Source: DASRDS01 sp035570055 | Lineage (GTDB): Bacteria; Gemmatimonadota; Gemmatimonadetes; Gemmatimonadales; Gemmatimonadaceae | Length of the DNA stretch: 64,000 nucleotides | Direction of reading: 5' to 3' | Assembly (NCBI GenBank): GCA_035570055.1 | Contig: DATMLM010000026.1 | Span: 1-64,000, forward strand | Shown here: in pieces, positions 1 through 6,990 of the stretch | Position numbering within the stretch: the stretch's first letter is position 1 | Layout: each line of letters starts with the position of its first letter | Position numbers and translations under genes: made by a program | Notes under the pieces: model-generated | What the model was told of the DNA's origin: nothing | Database searches by the model: none | What the model saw: only the letters and a program-made list of their open reading frames with translations

Positions 1-343
1 CGAGTGTCGGGTGTCGGTCGAGCGGCAGATGTGACGAGTAGACCGCGACGTCGTGCTCCAGCAGAAGTCGCAGGCGCTCGTATCGATGGCCGACGAGTCG
101 CTGGACGCCGCTCCAGAACAGGCCGTGATGCACGATGAGCAAATTCGCGTCGGCGGCGATCGCGCCTTGGATAGTGCGGAGCGACGCGTCCACGGCAGTC
201 GCGGCCTTTCGTACTGGACTCCGGTTCGCGACTTGGAGTCCGTTCAGGGCCGGCGGATAGTCTGGAACGCTGGCCGTGCCGAGGATCCCATCGAGATGCT
301 CGGCGATCGTACTGGAGCTGACGCTATTCGACCTATTCGACAG
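1..343 (-). CDS. NIF3-family dinuclear metal protein, partial (N-terminal part)
   Basis: The minus strand reads open from about 343 to the window edge, so the C-terminus is missing. The translation shows the NIF3/YbgI hallmark N-terminus: a stretch reading PDYPPALNGLQV and then LIVHHGLFW, whose two His residues belong to the dinuclear metal site of this hexameric family. The cellular role of NIF3 proteins is poorly defined. There is no ATG, GTG or TTG in frame upstream of the conserved region. The only near-start codon is a CTG at 343-341, overlapping the end of the BMP gene by a few bases, so the start is uncertain. It is probably the last gene of the bactofilin-BMP run. Family call is firm; start is not. 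Confidence 0.82.
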   Translation of the reverse strand, partial: MSNRSNSVSSSTIAEHLDGILGTASVPDYPPALNGLQVANRSPVRKAATAVDASLRTIQGAIAADANLLIVHHGLFWSGVQRLVGHRYERLRLLLEHDVAVYSSHLPLDRHPTL

Positions 344-1373
344 GGCGCCCCGACACGAGCAGCTTCTGCACGGAGTCGATCGCCACGATCGCGCGGTCGG
401 GGATCCGGGACGTGAGCTGCGGGTTGAGTATGAGCTTCACGACATCGTCCTTGGCGCCGTACGTGATCGGGCGCGAGATGAACAGCCCATTTTTCACTTC
501 ACGGGCGATCATGAGCAAGGCGTGGGGAAGGTCGATGACGACGCTGCCCAGCGTCACGTTGGGCGCGAGGGCGTTCTGGTCGGAGTTGGCGCCGATGATA
601 TACACGCTTTTGTCTTGCGATTCTTTGACGGCCTGAAACACGCCGAGTCCCGCGGCGTCCGCATTTTGGAAAATGACGTCGGCGCCTTGCCCGATCTGTG
701 CCAGGGCTTGCTCGCGGCCCGCGCTGACGTCTTCCCAGTTCCCAATGTATGACGTGAGGACTTTCACATTCGGGTTGATCGCTTGCGCGCCTTTCGCGAA
801 GGCGTCGAAGCTCGTCTTGACGGGCGGGAGCTCGGTACCGCCAATGACACCGATCGTGTTGCTGCGCGTGACGGCGCCAGCCGCTATGCCGGCCAGGTAC
901 GCGCCATCTTGGAACGCGAAATTGATCCCCGTGAAGTTCGGCCCATTGCGGTCGCCGGACGTGACAATGAACACGGTCTGCGGGAAATCTGGCGAGACTC
1001 GCTCGGCCGCATCTTGGAACTCGAATCCGTGGCCGATGACGAGGCTATAGCCCTGCGTCGCGTACTGCCGGAAATTCTCCTCGAATTCTGCTGGCGTCTT
1101 CGTTTGGACGTTGCTGATCTCGGCGCCGAGGCTATCCCGAATTCTGAGGAGGCCATTGTAGGCGCCTGCGTTCCATGCCTGATCAGAGATCGGCCCGGGT
1201 GTGAGCAGCGCGACTTTGAACGGCCCCGCTTTCGTCTCGCCGGCTCGCTCGGACGCGAGCCTGTGCGAATGCGCTTCCGGCGCTTCGCCGCATGCGAGCG
1301 CCAGGATTACGCCAGCGATGGCGACACTAGCCAGCGCGGCCCGTCGGACTGGGCGCGGCCGCGCCACCGTCAT
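333..1373 (-). CDS. BMP-family (PnrA/TmpC-like) substrate-binding lipoprotein
   Basis: This 346-residue protein has an N-terminal basic stretch, a hydrophobic segment and a lipobox ending LALAC at about residue 28, so it should be a lipid-anchored extracytoplasmic protein. The rest follows the basic-membrane-protein family: a start like KVALLTPGPISDQAWN, a middle GHGFEFQDAA, FVITSG-like strands, GAYLAGIAAG, and a late NADAAGLGVFQAV. Family members bind nucleosides or related ligands for ABC importers. No cognate permease or ATPase gene is nearby, so the ligand and transporter are unknown. Its ATG overlaps the bactofilin stop by 4 bases (ATGA), implying translational coupling. It may act as an orphan sensor rather than a transporter component; that is inference. 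Confidence 0.88.
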   Translation of the reverse strand: MTVARPRPVRRAALASVAIAGVILALACGEAPEAHSHRLASERAGETKAGPFKVALLTPGPISDQAWNAGAYNGLLRIRDSLGAEISNVQTKTPAEFEENFRQYATQGYSLVIGHGFEFQDAAERVSPDFPQTVFIVTSGDRNGPNFTGINFAFQDGAYLAGIAAGAVTRSNTIGVIGGTELPPVKTSFDAFAKGAQAINPNVKVLTSYIGNWEDVSAGREQALAQIGQGADVIFQNADAAGLGVFQAVKESQDKSVYIIGANSDQNALAPNVTLGSVVIDLPHALLMIAREVKNGLFISRPITYGAKDDVVKLILNPQLTSRIPDRAIVAIDSVQKLLVSGRPVE

Positions 1374-1822
1374 CGAACGACGGCGACCGGAGAGACTGGG
1401 AGGGGTTTCGTGTCCGTGCGAACCGGATTCGACTTCGTCGCTTCGTCCATGCGGACGGTCCCGTTGATCTTCCCGCCCTCGAGCACGACGATCGATTTCG
1501 TATAAATGTCGCCGTTCACGCTCGACGTGCCCTGAATCTCGACGCGCTCGGTCGCGTGGACGGTCCCGTCGACCTTCCCGCCAATCACGACTTCTTTCGC
1601 GTGCACGTCGCCTTTCACTTCGCCCTGGCGACCAACGAGCACTTGGCGCGCGCCGCGGATTGTGCCCTCGATTGTGCCTTCGACTTTGAGGACGCCACTC
1701 GTGTCGATGTCACCATGGACTTTCATACCGAAGGCGATGATCGAGAGCGCTGCCTCATTGGGCGCGGCCGAGGACTGCTTCGTGTCGGATTTATCCGGGG
1801 AGTCTTTGGTGAACATGGCCAT
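1370..1822 (-). CDS. Bactofilin (polymer-forming cytoskeletal protein)
   Basis: The 150-residue product has a short disordered N-terminus, a central run of short beta-helix turns with regularly spaced glycine and valine (for example GDIDTSGVLKVEGTIEG, VKGDVHAKEVVIGGKVDG), and a disordered Pro/Thr tail. This is the bactofilin fold, which polymerises without nucleotide into membrane-associated filaments that localise wall enzymes or chromosome-segregation proteins. There are two in-frame ATGs (1822, 1816). The gene lies in the same direction as parA, parB and a membrane coiled-coil gene. That recalls the bacNOP-parAB linkage of Myxococcus xanthus, where bactofilin scaffolds position ParABS. A role in anchoring ParB or parS here is inference. 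Confidence 0.93.
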   Translation of the reverse strand: MAMFTKDSPDKSDTKQSSAAPNEAALSIIAFGMKVHGDIDTSGVLKVEGTIEGTIRGARQVLVGRQGEVKGDVHAKEVVIGGKVDGTVHATERVEIQGTSSVNGDIYTKSIVVLEGGKINGTVRMDEATKSNPVRTDTKPLPVSPVAVVR

Positions 1823-1919
1823 GGCGGGTTGCTCAGACTGGGGGTTTCGAGAGATCGCTCCGGTTTGACGAACAATCTATCGCTACCGGCACGTATGTCA
1901 GTCTAGTCTCAGTCTATTC

Positions 1920-2462
1920 TCAGTCCATCGGATCGGCCGATTTCGAGGGCGCAGGCGCGACTGTCGAGTCGGTGGTTTCGCCCGTTGGCGCGAGGGTTGG
2001 CGCGAGGGTTGGCGAACCAGCCTGATCGACGTTGGTTCGTGACGCACGAGCCGATCGCGCCCGGTGCAGCGTATCGCCGGCCGCCGCCGGGAACGCCTCG
2101 GCGCTAGCCCCGAGCATATGCTGGACCTGGTCGTACCGCTTCTGCAACTCCGCGAGGGAGCGCTCGAGCGTATCGAGTCGCGCGGCCTCGTGCTCCATGT
2201 GCGCGATGCGATAGTTGAGCATCGGCACGCGTGCGGCTTGAGTGATCACGAGCGCGAGAAAGACGACCGCGATGATGCCCGCGATGCGACTGGCGCGCGA
2301 TCGGAAGAAGAATCGGAGCAGCCGGACTTGCCCTGGGCTCAAGACAAAGGTGCGACTCTGCAGCCCACTCTCGCGCGCGACGTGGATGACCATCTGGCCC
2401 GCGTGCGGCGTGTAGATATTGCCGTGTGCGCGCGGGTTGAATTCGCGGGAGGGGTCGGACAT
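1920..2462 (-). CDS. Single-pass membrane protein with coiled coil, between parB and bactofilin
   Basis: The 180-residue protein has about 50 cytoplasmic residues, one transmembrane helix near residues 60-80 (IAGIIAVVFLALVITQAA), a predicted coiled coil at about 85-120 (HMEHEAARLDTLERSLAELQ), and a Pro/Thr-rich low-complexity tail. The N-terminal part resembles, from memory, the region preceding the coiled coil in M23 peptidoglycan peptidases, but no LytM domain follows, so it would be a catalytic-domain-less relative. It starts 14 bp after parB and is followed by bactofilin after 97 bp. A bridge between cytoskeleton, wall machinery and ParABS is plausible but inferred from location only. Confidence 0.72.
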   Translation of the reverse strand: MSDPSREFNPRAHGNIYTPHAGQMVIHVARESGLQSRTFVLSPGQVRLLRFFFRSRASRIAGIIAVVFLALVITQAARVPMLNYRIAHMEHEAARLDTLERSLAELQKRYDQVQHMLGASAEAFPAAAGDTLHRARSARASRTNVDQAGSPTLAPTLAPTGETTDSTVAPAPSKSADPMD

Positions 2463-2476
2463 CTATCGCGCCTCGT

Positions 2477-3421
2477 CTATACGTCGATATCTAAATCTGC
2501 GGGTCCCACGATGCGCTCCAGCACTCGGTCGAGATCTTCGCTGGAGTAGAAGCGGATGGAGACGTTGCCGCTCTCCGGTCCGCTCAGATCGACGCGCACG
2601 TCGGTCTGAAGATACGTTCTCAGTTGATCCTCGATCCGGCGAACCTGAGGTGGTTTGGTTTCGTTGGCTGTGAGGGCACCAGGGTCGCGCTGCATTGCGC
2701 CTCCTGGGATGTGGGGCGGGATCTGGGGCGGCATTTGGGGCGCCGCCGCCTTTTGCCTCACGTACTCCTCGATGTTGCGAACGCTAAAGCCCCTCTCAAT
2801 CGCGACTAAGGCGGCGTCGATTCGCTTTTGTTCTCCCGTGAGCCCCAAAATCGCCCTGCCATGGCCCGCCGAGATCGAACCATCCCGCACCAGATCCTTC
2901 ACCCTGTCAGGAAGCGCCAGCAGGCGGAGCGAGTTAATGATGGTCGTTCTGGCCTTGCCGACCGCCTGCCCAATTTCGTCACTCGATAAGTGGAACTCGC
3001 CCGCCAGGCGCTGGTAGCCCTCGGCCTCTTCCAGAGGGTTGAGGTCAGCTCGTTGTAGATTCTCGACGAGCGCGAGAGTGAGAGCTGCCCGGTCGTCGAT
3101 CGGCCTGATAATGGCGCTGATCTGTTGCCAGCCTAGCGCCACCGCGGCCCGGAGTCGCCGCTCCCCAGCGATGAGCTCAAAACCAGCCCCAGCGGGTCTG
3201 ACGGTGATCGGCTGCAGCAGCCCGTTCTGCGCGAGGCTTTCTTTGAGCTCCGCGATGTCGTCTGGCCGGAACTCGGTCCGCGGCTGAAATGGGTTCGGCC
3301 GGATGTCGGCGACCGCGATTTCACGTAGGGGAGATTCCCCGGTCGGCGTGGTCGCTGGCGCGTCATGGCGACCGAGAAGCGCTTCGAGCCCTCGACCGAG
3401 TCGCCGACCTTCCTGTTTCAC
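2477..3421 (-). CDS. parB: Chromosome partitioning protein ParB
   Basis: Centromere-binding CTPase/DNA clamp that loads at parS and stimulates ParA. The start at GTG 3421 gives 314 residues: an N-terminal ParA-activating segment (GRRLGRGLEALLG), the ParB/Srx box (IRPNPFQPR at about 45, GERRLRAA at about 90), the ENLQRADLNPLEEA segment, a helix-turn-helix domain (GQAVGKARTTIINSLRLL) and a C-terminal dimerisation domain. I chose GTG 3421 because it overlaps the stop of the upstream 41-codon mini-gene as GTGA, and that duplicate begins at the equivalent codon; GTG 3430 is also possible. A Pro/Gln/Met-rich linker near residues 230-250 is unusual. A perfect parS lies across the start codon. Confidence 0.95.
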   Translation of the reverse strand: MKQEGRRLGRGLEALLGRHDAPATTPTGESPLREIAVADIRPNPFQPRTEFRPDDIAELKESLAQNGLLQPITVRPAGAGFELIAGERRLRAAVALGWQQISAIIRPIDDRAALTLALVENLQRADLNPLEEAEGYQRLAGEFHLSSDEIGQAVGKARTTIINSLRLLALPDRVKDLVRDGSISAGHGRAILGLTGEQKRIDAALVAIERGFSVRNIEEYVRQKAAAPQMPPQIPPHIPGGAMQRDPGALTANETKPPQVRRIEDQLRTYLQTDVRVDLSGPESGNVSIRFYSSEDLDRVLERIVGPADLDIDV

Positions 3422-3429
3422 GTGAAACA
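3414..3429. promoter_or_regulatory. parS: parS site, perfect palindrome
   Basis: TGTTTCACGTGAAACA is an exact 16-bp palindrome and matches the canonical bacterial parS consensus. It lies across the parB start codon. ParB should nucleate here and spread or slide outward, so it marks an origin-proximal region; binding could also repress parB. Confidence 0.95.
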
Positions 3430-3543
3430 CTCGCTGTTCGATGTGGGCGGCATATCGACCGCAGTCGGCGTGGTCGCTAGCGGGCCATGGCGACCGAGAA
3501 GCGCCTCGAGTCCTCGACCGAGTCGTCGACCTTCCTGTTTCAC
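3418..3543 (-). CDS. 41-codon mini-gene: ParB N-terminus fused to a ParA-like tail
   Basis: Between parA and parB, a GTG at 3543 overlaps the parA stop (GTGA) and opens a 41-codon frame whose TGA (3420-3418) overlaps the parB GTG, again as GTGA. The product begins VKQEGRRLGRGLEALLGRH, essentially the ParB N-terminus, and ends DMPPTSNSECFT, matching the ParA C-terminus DIPPASNSEVFT. It arose from a 122-bp tandem duplication of the parA-parB junction. In ParB/Spo0J proteins the basic LGRGL-type N-terminus stimulates ParA ATPase, so a free peptide could modulate ParA. Expression is inferred from the preserved coupling signals; it may instead be only a coupling relic. Confidence 0.55.
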   Translation of the reverse strand: MKQEGRRLGRGLEALLGRHGPLATTPTAVDMPPTSNSECFT

Positions 3544-3551
3544 GTGAAAAC
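3536..3551. promoter_or_regulatory. Degenerate parS in the duplicated junction
   Basis: TGTTTCACGTGAAAAC matches parS at 14 of 16 positions; the two changes are the last bases. It is the duplicate of the perfect site 122 bp away and overlaps the parA stop and the mini-gene start. It may bind ParB more weakly. Confidence 0.7.
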
Positions 3552-4346
3552 CTCGCTGTTTGATGCTGGTGGGATGTCGACAGAGTATCGGCCGAGGAGC
3601 TCCTTCGCCGCGCTAACATATGATTGAGCGCCCAGGGAACCGACATCGTATTGGATGATCGGCTTACCAAAACTCGGCGCTTCGGCCAGTCGGATATTGC
3701 GCGGGATAACCGAGCTCAGCACCCGATCGCCGAAATACTCGCGAGCGTCGACCGCCACCTGGCGGGAGAGATTGAGCCGAGTGTCGTACATCGTCAGAAG
3801 GACGGCATCGACCGTCAGCCTCGGGTTTACAGCGCGCTGCACTAACTCGACCGTGCGCATGAGCTGCGACAATCCTTCGAGCGCGTAGTACTCGCACTGC
3901 AGAGGAATGAGCAGCGAATCTGCGGCGGCCAGCATGTTGACGGTGATCAGCCCGAGCGACGGCGGGCAGTCGATGAAGATAAAGTCGTAGTCATCGCGGA
4001 CGGCATCGATGGCATCACGCATCGCCGTTTCGCGGTTCGGGCGCTCGATTAGCTCTACTTCGGCCCCCGCGAGATCTGGGGTGGCGGGAAGCACGTCGAG
4101 GTGCCTGAAGAGCACCTGTTCGAGGCGAGCTTCGGCGATTGGCGTCCCGTTGATCAGCGAGTCGTAGGTTGTGAGACGGAGCTGGTCCCGGGCGATGCCT
4201 ACGCCACTGGTCGCGTTAGCCTGTGGGTCGCCATCTACTAGAAGCGTGCGCTGTTCGGCGACCGCAAAGCTGGCGGCCAGGTTGATAGCGGTTGTTGTCT
4301 TGCCGACACCGCCTTTTTGGTTCGCGATCGCAATCGCTCTGGCCAC
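3540..4346 (-). CDS. parA: Chromosome partitioning ATPase ParA (Soj-like)
   Basis: Deviant Walker A ATPase that binds nucleoid DNA as an ATP dimer and moves ParB-parS complexes. The GTG at 4346 is preceded by GAGGGG about 9 bases upstream and gives 268 residues starting ARAIAIANQKGGVGKTT, containing the deviant Walker A motif (KGGVGKTT). Further motifs are LLVDGDPQANAT, FIFIDCPPSLGLIT, and PRNIRLAEAPSFGKP near the C-terminus. There is no N-terminal DNA-binding extension, so it is the chromosomal Soj type. It runs into the mini-gene and parB by GTGA overlap. A parS-like site lies in its leader. Confidence 0.96.
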   Translation of the reverse strand: MARAIAIANQKGGVGKTTTAINLAASFAVAEQRTLLVDGDPQANATSGVGIARDQLRLTTYDSLINGTPIAEARLEQVLFRHLDVLPATPDLAGAEVELIERPNRETAMRDAIDAVRDDYDFIFIDCPPSLGLITVNMLAAADSLLIPLQCEYYALEGLSQLMRTVELVQRAVNPRLTVDAVLLTMYDTRLNLSRQVAVDAREYFGDRVLSSVIPRNIRLAEAPSFGKPIIQYDVGSLGAQSYVSAAKELLGRYSVDIPPASNSEVFT

Positions 4347-4393
4347 GGCTTTTTGTCCCCTCTGGAATCGGCCGGTAAGATAAGCTGGGCCGG

Positions 4394-4409
4394 TGTTCCA
4401 CGTGAAAAA
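4394..4409. promoter_or_regulatory. parS-like site upstream of parA
   Basis: TGTTCCACGTGAAAAA keeps the CACGTG core and matches the TGTTNCACGTGAAACA consensus except for one position near the right end. It sits between the methyltransferase stop and the parA start, where ParB binding could autoregulate the parAB transcript. Confidence 0.65.
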
Positions 4410-4412
4410 CAA

Positions 4413-5159
4413 CTACAGCGACACGATCGGATCGGCTAGCTCAATGCCCGGACGCCGGCGTCCGCAGCACCGGACATAGCCCATGTACTCGCCCCGGTCG
4501 GCTTCTAGAGACCGGATTTCGGCAGTGTTGTCTGGGTACTCCGACTTGTGCCAGTTCAGCCAAACCTGCCAACCGTCCGGCATACTATCGGCCACTTCAA
4601 CATCGACGATGCCGGTTTTCGCCCAGTGATCGCGCCACCAGGTGGCTGAGTGTAAGCACCAGAAATCCTGTTCCCACCAGTCCTTGAGATGCGAGGGAGG
4701 GGACTGGACCTCCCGCATCAGGCCAGCGCCGGCCATGCCGATCTGGCCGTCGGCCTTCAGATAGCGAGCGAGATAGCTCAGGTAGCGATCATCTGTCCCG
4801 TAGTACGGGAAGCTGTCGATCGAGACAATGGCGTCAAAAAAGTCGACAGCGAACGGCAGCGAGCGAGCGTCGGCGTGAATTGGGAAGACGCCATCGTCTA
4901 CGCCGGCTTCACGAATTCGCTTGAGGTTCTCGTTCGCGTTGAACCAGAGGTCGGTCGCCCAAACTTGAACGCCGAACTCGCGATGCAAGAAGATCGAGGA
5001 GGCGGCGCGGCCGCAGCCCAGATCGAGCACGCGCATGCCTGGGCGGAGTTTCATGACCTCTGTCAGCCACTCCGTAAGCCACAAGCTGTTCGCGCCGCCG
5101 CTTACGCTGGCGCGAATCCACTCGAGGTCGTACTTAGCCGAGCGAGGGAAGTGGCTCAT
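4413..5159 (-). CDS. Class I SAM-dependent methyltransferase
   Basis: The protein from ATG 5159 has 248 residues beginning MSHFPRSAKYDLEW. It carries the class I motif I VLDLGCGRAASS, a post-I acidic strand (VWATDLW), and motif IV-like FDAIVSIDSFPYYG. The C-terminal half is Trp-rich and may shape a substrate pocket. Homologues with the SHFPR..KYDL start are, from memory, uncharacterised small-molecule methyltransferases. The start lies inside the end of the aromatic amino acid decarboxylase gene (26-bp overlap, or 38 bp from ATG 5171), so it is probably co-expressed with the decarboxylase and cupin. Methylation of the decarboxylase product is an inference. Confidence 0.82.
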   Translation of the reverse strand: MSHFPRSAKYDLEWIRASVSGGANSLWLTEWLTEVMKLRPGMRVLDLGCGRAASSIFLHREFGVQVWATDLWFNANENLKRIREAGVDDGVFPIHADARSLPFAVDFFDAIVSIDSFPYYGTDDRYLSYLARYLKADGQIGMAGAGLMREVQSPPSHLKDWWEQDFWCLHSATWWRDHWAKTGIVDVEVADSMPDGWQVWLNWHKSEYPDNTAEIRSLEADRGEYMGYVRCCGRRRPGIELADPIVSL

Positions 5160-6585
5160 TGGTGGCCGCATTCTGCAGGAGTTCCCACGCTTGGGCCACG
5201 TGGCCCTCACCCGTGCGAACGTTGCCGATCGCCAGGCGCAGTATCACGCGGCCGCCGAGCTTTGTGTGCGACAAGTACGCGAGACCCGTGCGATTCACGC
5301 GATCCAAGATCGCCATGTTGAGCGCGTCCGCGGCTTCGGGCGAGACGCCGGGCGGGGAGTAACAGAAGCAGACAACCGATAAGGGCACCGGTGCCACCAC
5401 TTGCCAGTGTGCCTCTGCTTGGACCCAACCCGCGAACTTCGTGGCTAAGGCGCAATGCTGGCGCAGCACTGACGCCAAGGCGTCGGATCCGAAAGATCGC
5501 ATCACTGCCCACAGCTTGAGCGCGCGGAACCGATGTCCGAGTTGGACGCCGTAGTTCATAAAATCGACAGCCTCGTCTCCGATCGGCGTCACCAGATAAT
5601 CGGGGACCAGCGCGAATGCGCGTTTAAGAACGTCAGGGTGCCGCGTGTAGAAGGCCGAGCAGTCGACAGGGGTGAACAACCACTTGTGAGGGTTCATCAC
5701 CAAAGAGTCCGCCTGGTCGACGCCAGCCATGATGTGGCGAAGCTCGGGCACCATCGCGGCGACGCCGCCGTACGCGCCATCCACATGCAGCCACACGTCG
5801 TGTCGTCGGCACACCTCGGCGATCGCGGGGACAGGGTCGATGCTCGTGGTGCTGGTTGTCCCCACGGTCGCTACCACGGCGAGTGGGAGCATCCCCCCCG
5901 CGCGATCGGCCGCGATCGCATCCGATAGCGCGTCGGCGCGCATCCGATACTCGGCGTCCGAGCCAATGTGAACGACGTTGTTGGCGCCGAGTCCGAGTGC
6001 GATCGCCGCTTTATCGATCGACGAGTGAGCGTGTTCCGAGCAGTAGACACGCATGACCGGCACGTCCGCGCGTCCCGCGATGCCGCGTTGGCGAATTTCG
6101 AGGTCGCCTCGACGCTCGCGCGCGGCGGCGAGCGCCAGCATCGACGAGATAGAAGCCGTGTCCGTCGTGATGCCGAACCAGCCTGGTGACAGCCCGACGA
6201 GCTGGCGCAACCAGTCGAGGGCGAGTTGCTCGAGCTCGGTCGCGGCGGGGCCCGTCCTCCACAACATCGCGTTGACGTTGAGCGCCGCCGTCAGGAGCTC
6301 GGCCAGAATTCCCGGGGCTGAACCAGTTATCGCGAAATAGGCGAAGAAGCCCGGGTGATTCCAGTGCGTCACGCCGGGCAACACGTGCTGCTCGAAGTCC
6401 GCGAAGATCTCGGGCCACGTCGCGGGTGCGGCCGGCGGCGACGCCGGGAGATGCGAGCGCACCTCGCCCGGCGTGACGCGCGAGAGCACCGGGTACTGTT
6501 CGATCTCGCGCAGATAGCGCGCGATCCAATCGATCATCTCGTGACCGGCGGCCGCGAACTCGGCCGGCGAGAGGGCGTCGGTCAC
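5134..6585 (-). CDS. Aromatic-L-amino-acid decarboxylase-type group II PLP enzyme
   Basis: This 483-residue protein follows the group II decarboxylase family (DDC/TDC/HDC). It has the N-terminal domain with HWNHPGFFAYF, the conserved TDTASISSMLALAAAR segment, CSEHAHSSIDKAA, the Asp-containing HVDGAYGG that contacts the PLP ring nitrogen (about 268-272), and the PLP lysine in NPHKWLF (Lys at about 301). It would decarboxylate an aromatic amino acid to an arylamine; the exact substrate cannot be read from sequence. The GTG at 6585 overlaps the cupin stop as GTGA, so I prefer it over an upstream ATG inside the cupin gene. It lies between cupin and methyltransferase in a coupled trio. Confidence 0.92.
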   Translation of the reverse strand: MTDALSPAEFAAAGHEMIDWIARYLREIEQYPVLSRVTPGEVRSHLPASPPAAPATWPEIFADFEQHVLPGVTHWNHPGFFAYFAITGSAPGILAELLTAALNVNAMLWRTGPAATELEQLALDWLRQLVGLSPGWFGITTDTASISSMLALAAARERRGDLEIRQRGIAGRADVPVMRVYCSEHAHSSIDKAAIALGLGANNVVHIGSDAEYRMRADALSDAIAADRAGGMLPLAVVATVGTTSTTSIDPVPAIAEVCRRHDVWLHVDGAYGGVAAMVPELRHIMAGVDQADSLVMNPHKWLFTPVDCSAFYTRHPDVLKRAFALVPDYLVTPIGDEAVDFMNYGVQLGHRFRALKLWAVMRSFGSDALASVLRQHCALATKFAGWVQAEAHWQVVAPVPLSVVCFCYSPPGVSPEAADALNMAILDRVNRTGLAYLSHTKLGGRVILRLAIGNVRTGEGHVAQAWELLQNAATNEPLPSLG

Positions 6586-6914
6586 GCGCGTTCGCCGCCC
6601 TCGGGGCCGTAGAAGAAGACCCACGCCGCGAAATCGTCGCTCTCACTCATCATCTCGAAACGATGTTCGCGATGCGCTGGAACGAACAGGACATCGCCTG
6701 GTGCAAACCGGGAGCGCTCGGCGCCGTTCACGAACGTTCCGGTGCCGCGCATGACGACGTAGACCTCGTCGCGTGTATGTGGCGTCTGGTCATCCCGGCC
6801 GCGCGGCGCGTAGAGTCCGACTTGCAGCGTGCCGTGTTCGAACGGCACAACCCACTGCTCCTCGCTCGGCTTCGGGAGCGTGCGAATCACGTCATCCAGT
6901 CGCAGGTGCGCCAT
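6582..6914 (-). CDS. Small cupin-domain protein
   Basis: The 110-residue product is a single cupin barrel: PHTRDEVYVVMRGTGTF supplies the first metal-binding motif (His, Glu) and PGDVLFVPAHREHRFEM the second (His residues). Such proteins act as small dioxygenases, isomerases or ligand-binding sensors; the sequence does not decide which. It is the first gene of the cupin-decarboxylase-methyltransferase run and is divergent from an ArsR gene across 70 bp. It could process or sense the arylamine pathway product, but that is location-based inference. Confidence 0.85.
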   Translation of the reverse strand: MAHLRLDDVIRTLPKPSEEQWVVPFEHGTLQVGLYAPRGRDDQTPHTRDEVYVVMRGTGTFVNGAERSRFAPGDVLFVPAHREHRFEMMSESDDFAAWVFFYGPEGGERA

Positions 6915-6978
6915 GCGGCAAAAGATACTCTAACACAATCCAACAGTTGACCGCAGGCCGACCTGGAACTCAATATTA

Positions 6979-6990
6979 AACCGTATGGTT
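6979..6990. promoter_or_regulatory. Palindromic candidate operator over the ArsR start codon
   Basis: AACCGTATGGTT is an inverted repeat (AACC-N4-GGTT) that includes the ATG at 6985. An A+T-rich box (AATATT, 6972-6977) and TTGACC (6947-6952) lie upstream, so the transcript may begin at or near the ATG. Autorepression by ArsR binding here is plausible. Confidence 0.45.

Larger units (their letters stand above)
3342..3585. repeat. 122-bp tandem duplication of the parA-parB junction
   Basis: Two adjacent copies, about 3342-3463 and 3464-3585, align without gaps over most of their length. Shared blocks include the ATGGCGACCGAGAAGCGC segment (3365 and 3487), the ACCTTCCTGTTTCACGTGAAA segment ending in parS, and the CTCGCTGTT segment. 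By eye they are roughly 85% identical, so the duplication is not recent. The period is 122 (not a multiple of 3), which shifts frame and lets each copy begin with a GTGA overlap. Each copy carries a parS or parS-like palindrome and a parB start. Confidence 0.85.

Noticed and set aside
783..1505. Long plus-strand open frame across the BMP gene
   Set aside because: It lies antisense to the well-supported BMP and bactofilin genes, is Arg-rich and has no family features; a GC-rich shadow.
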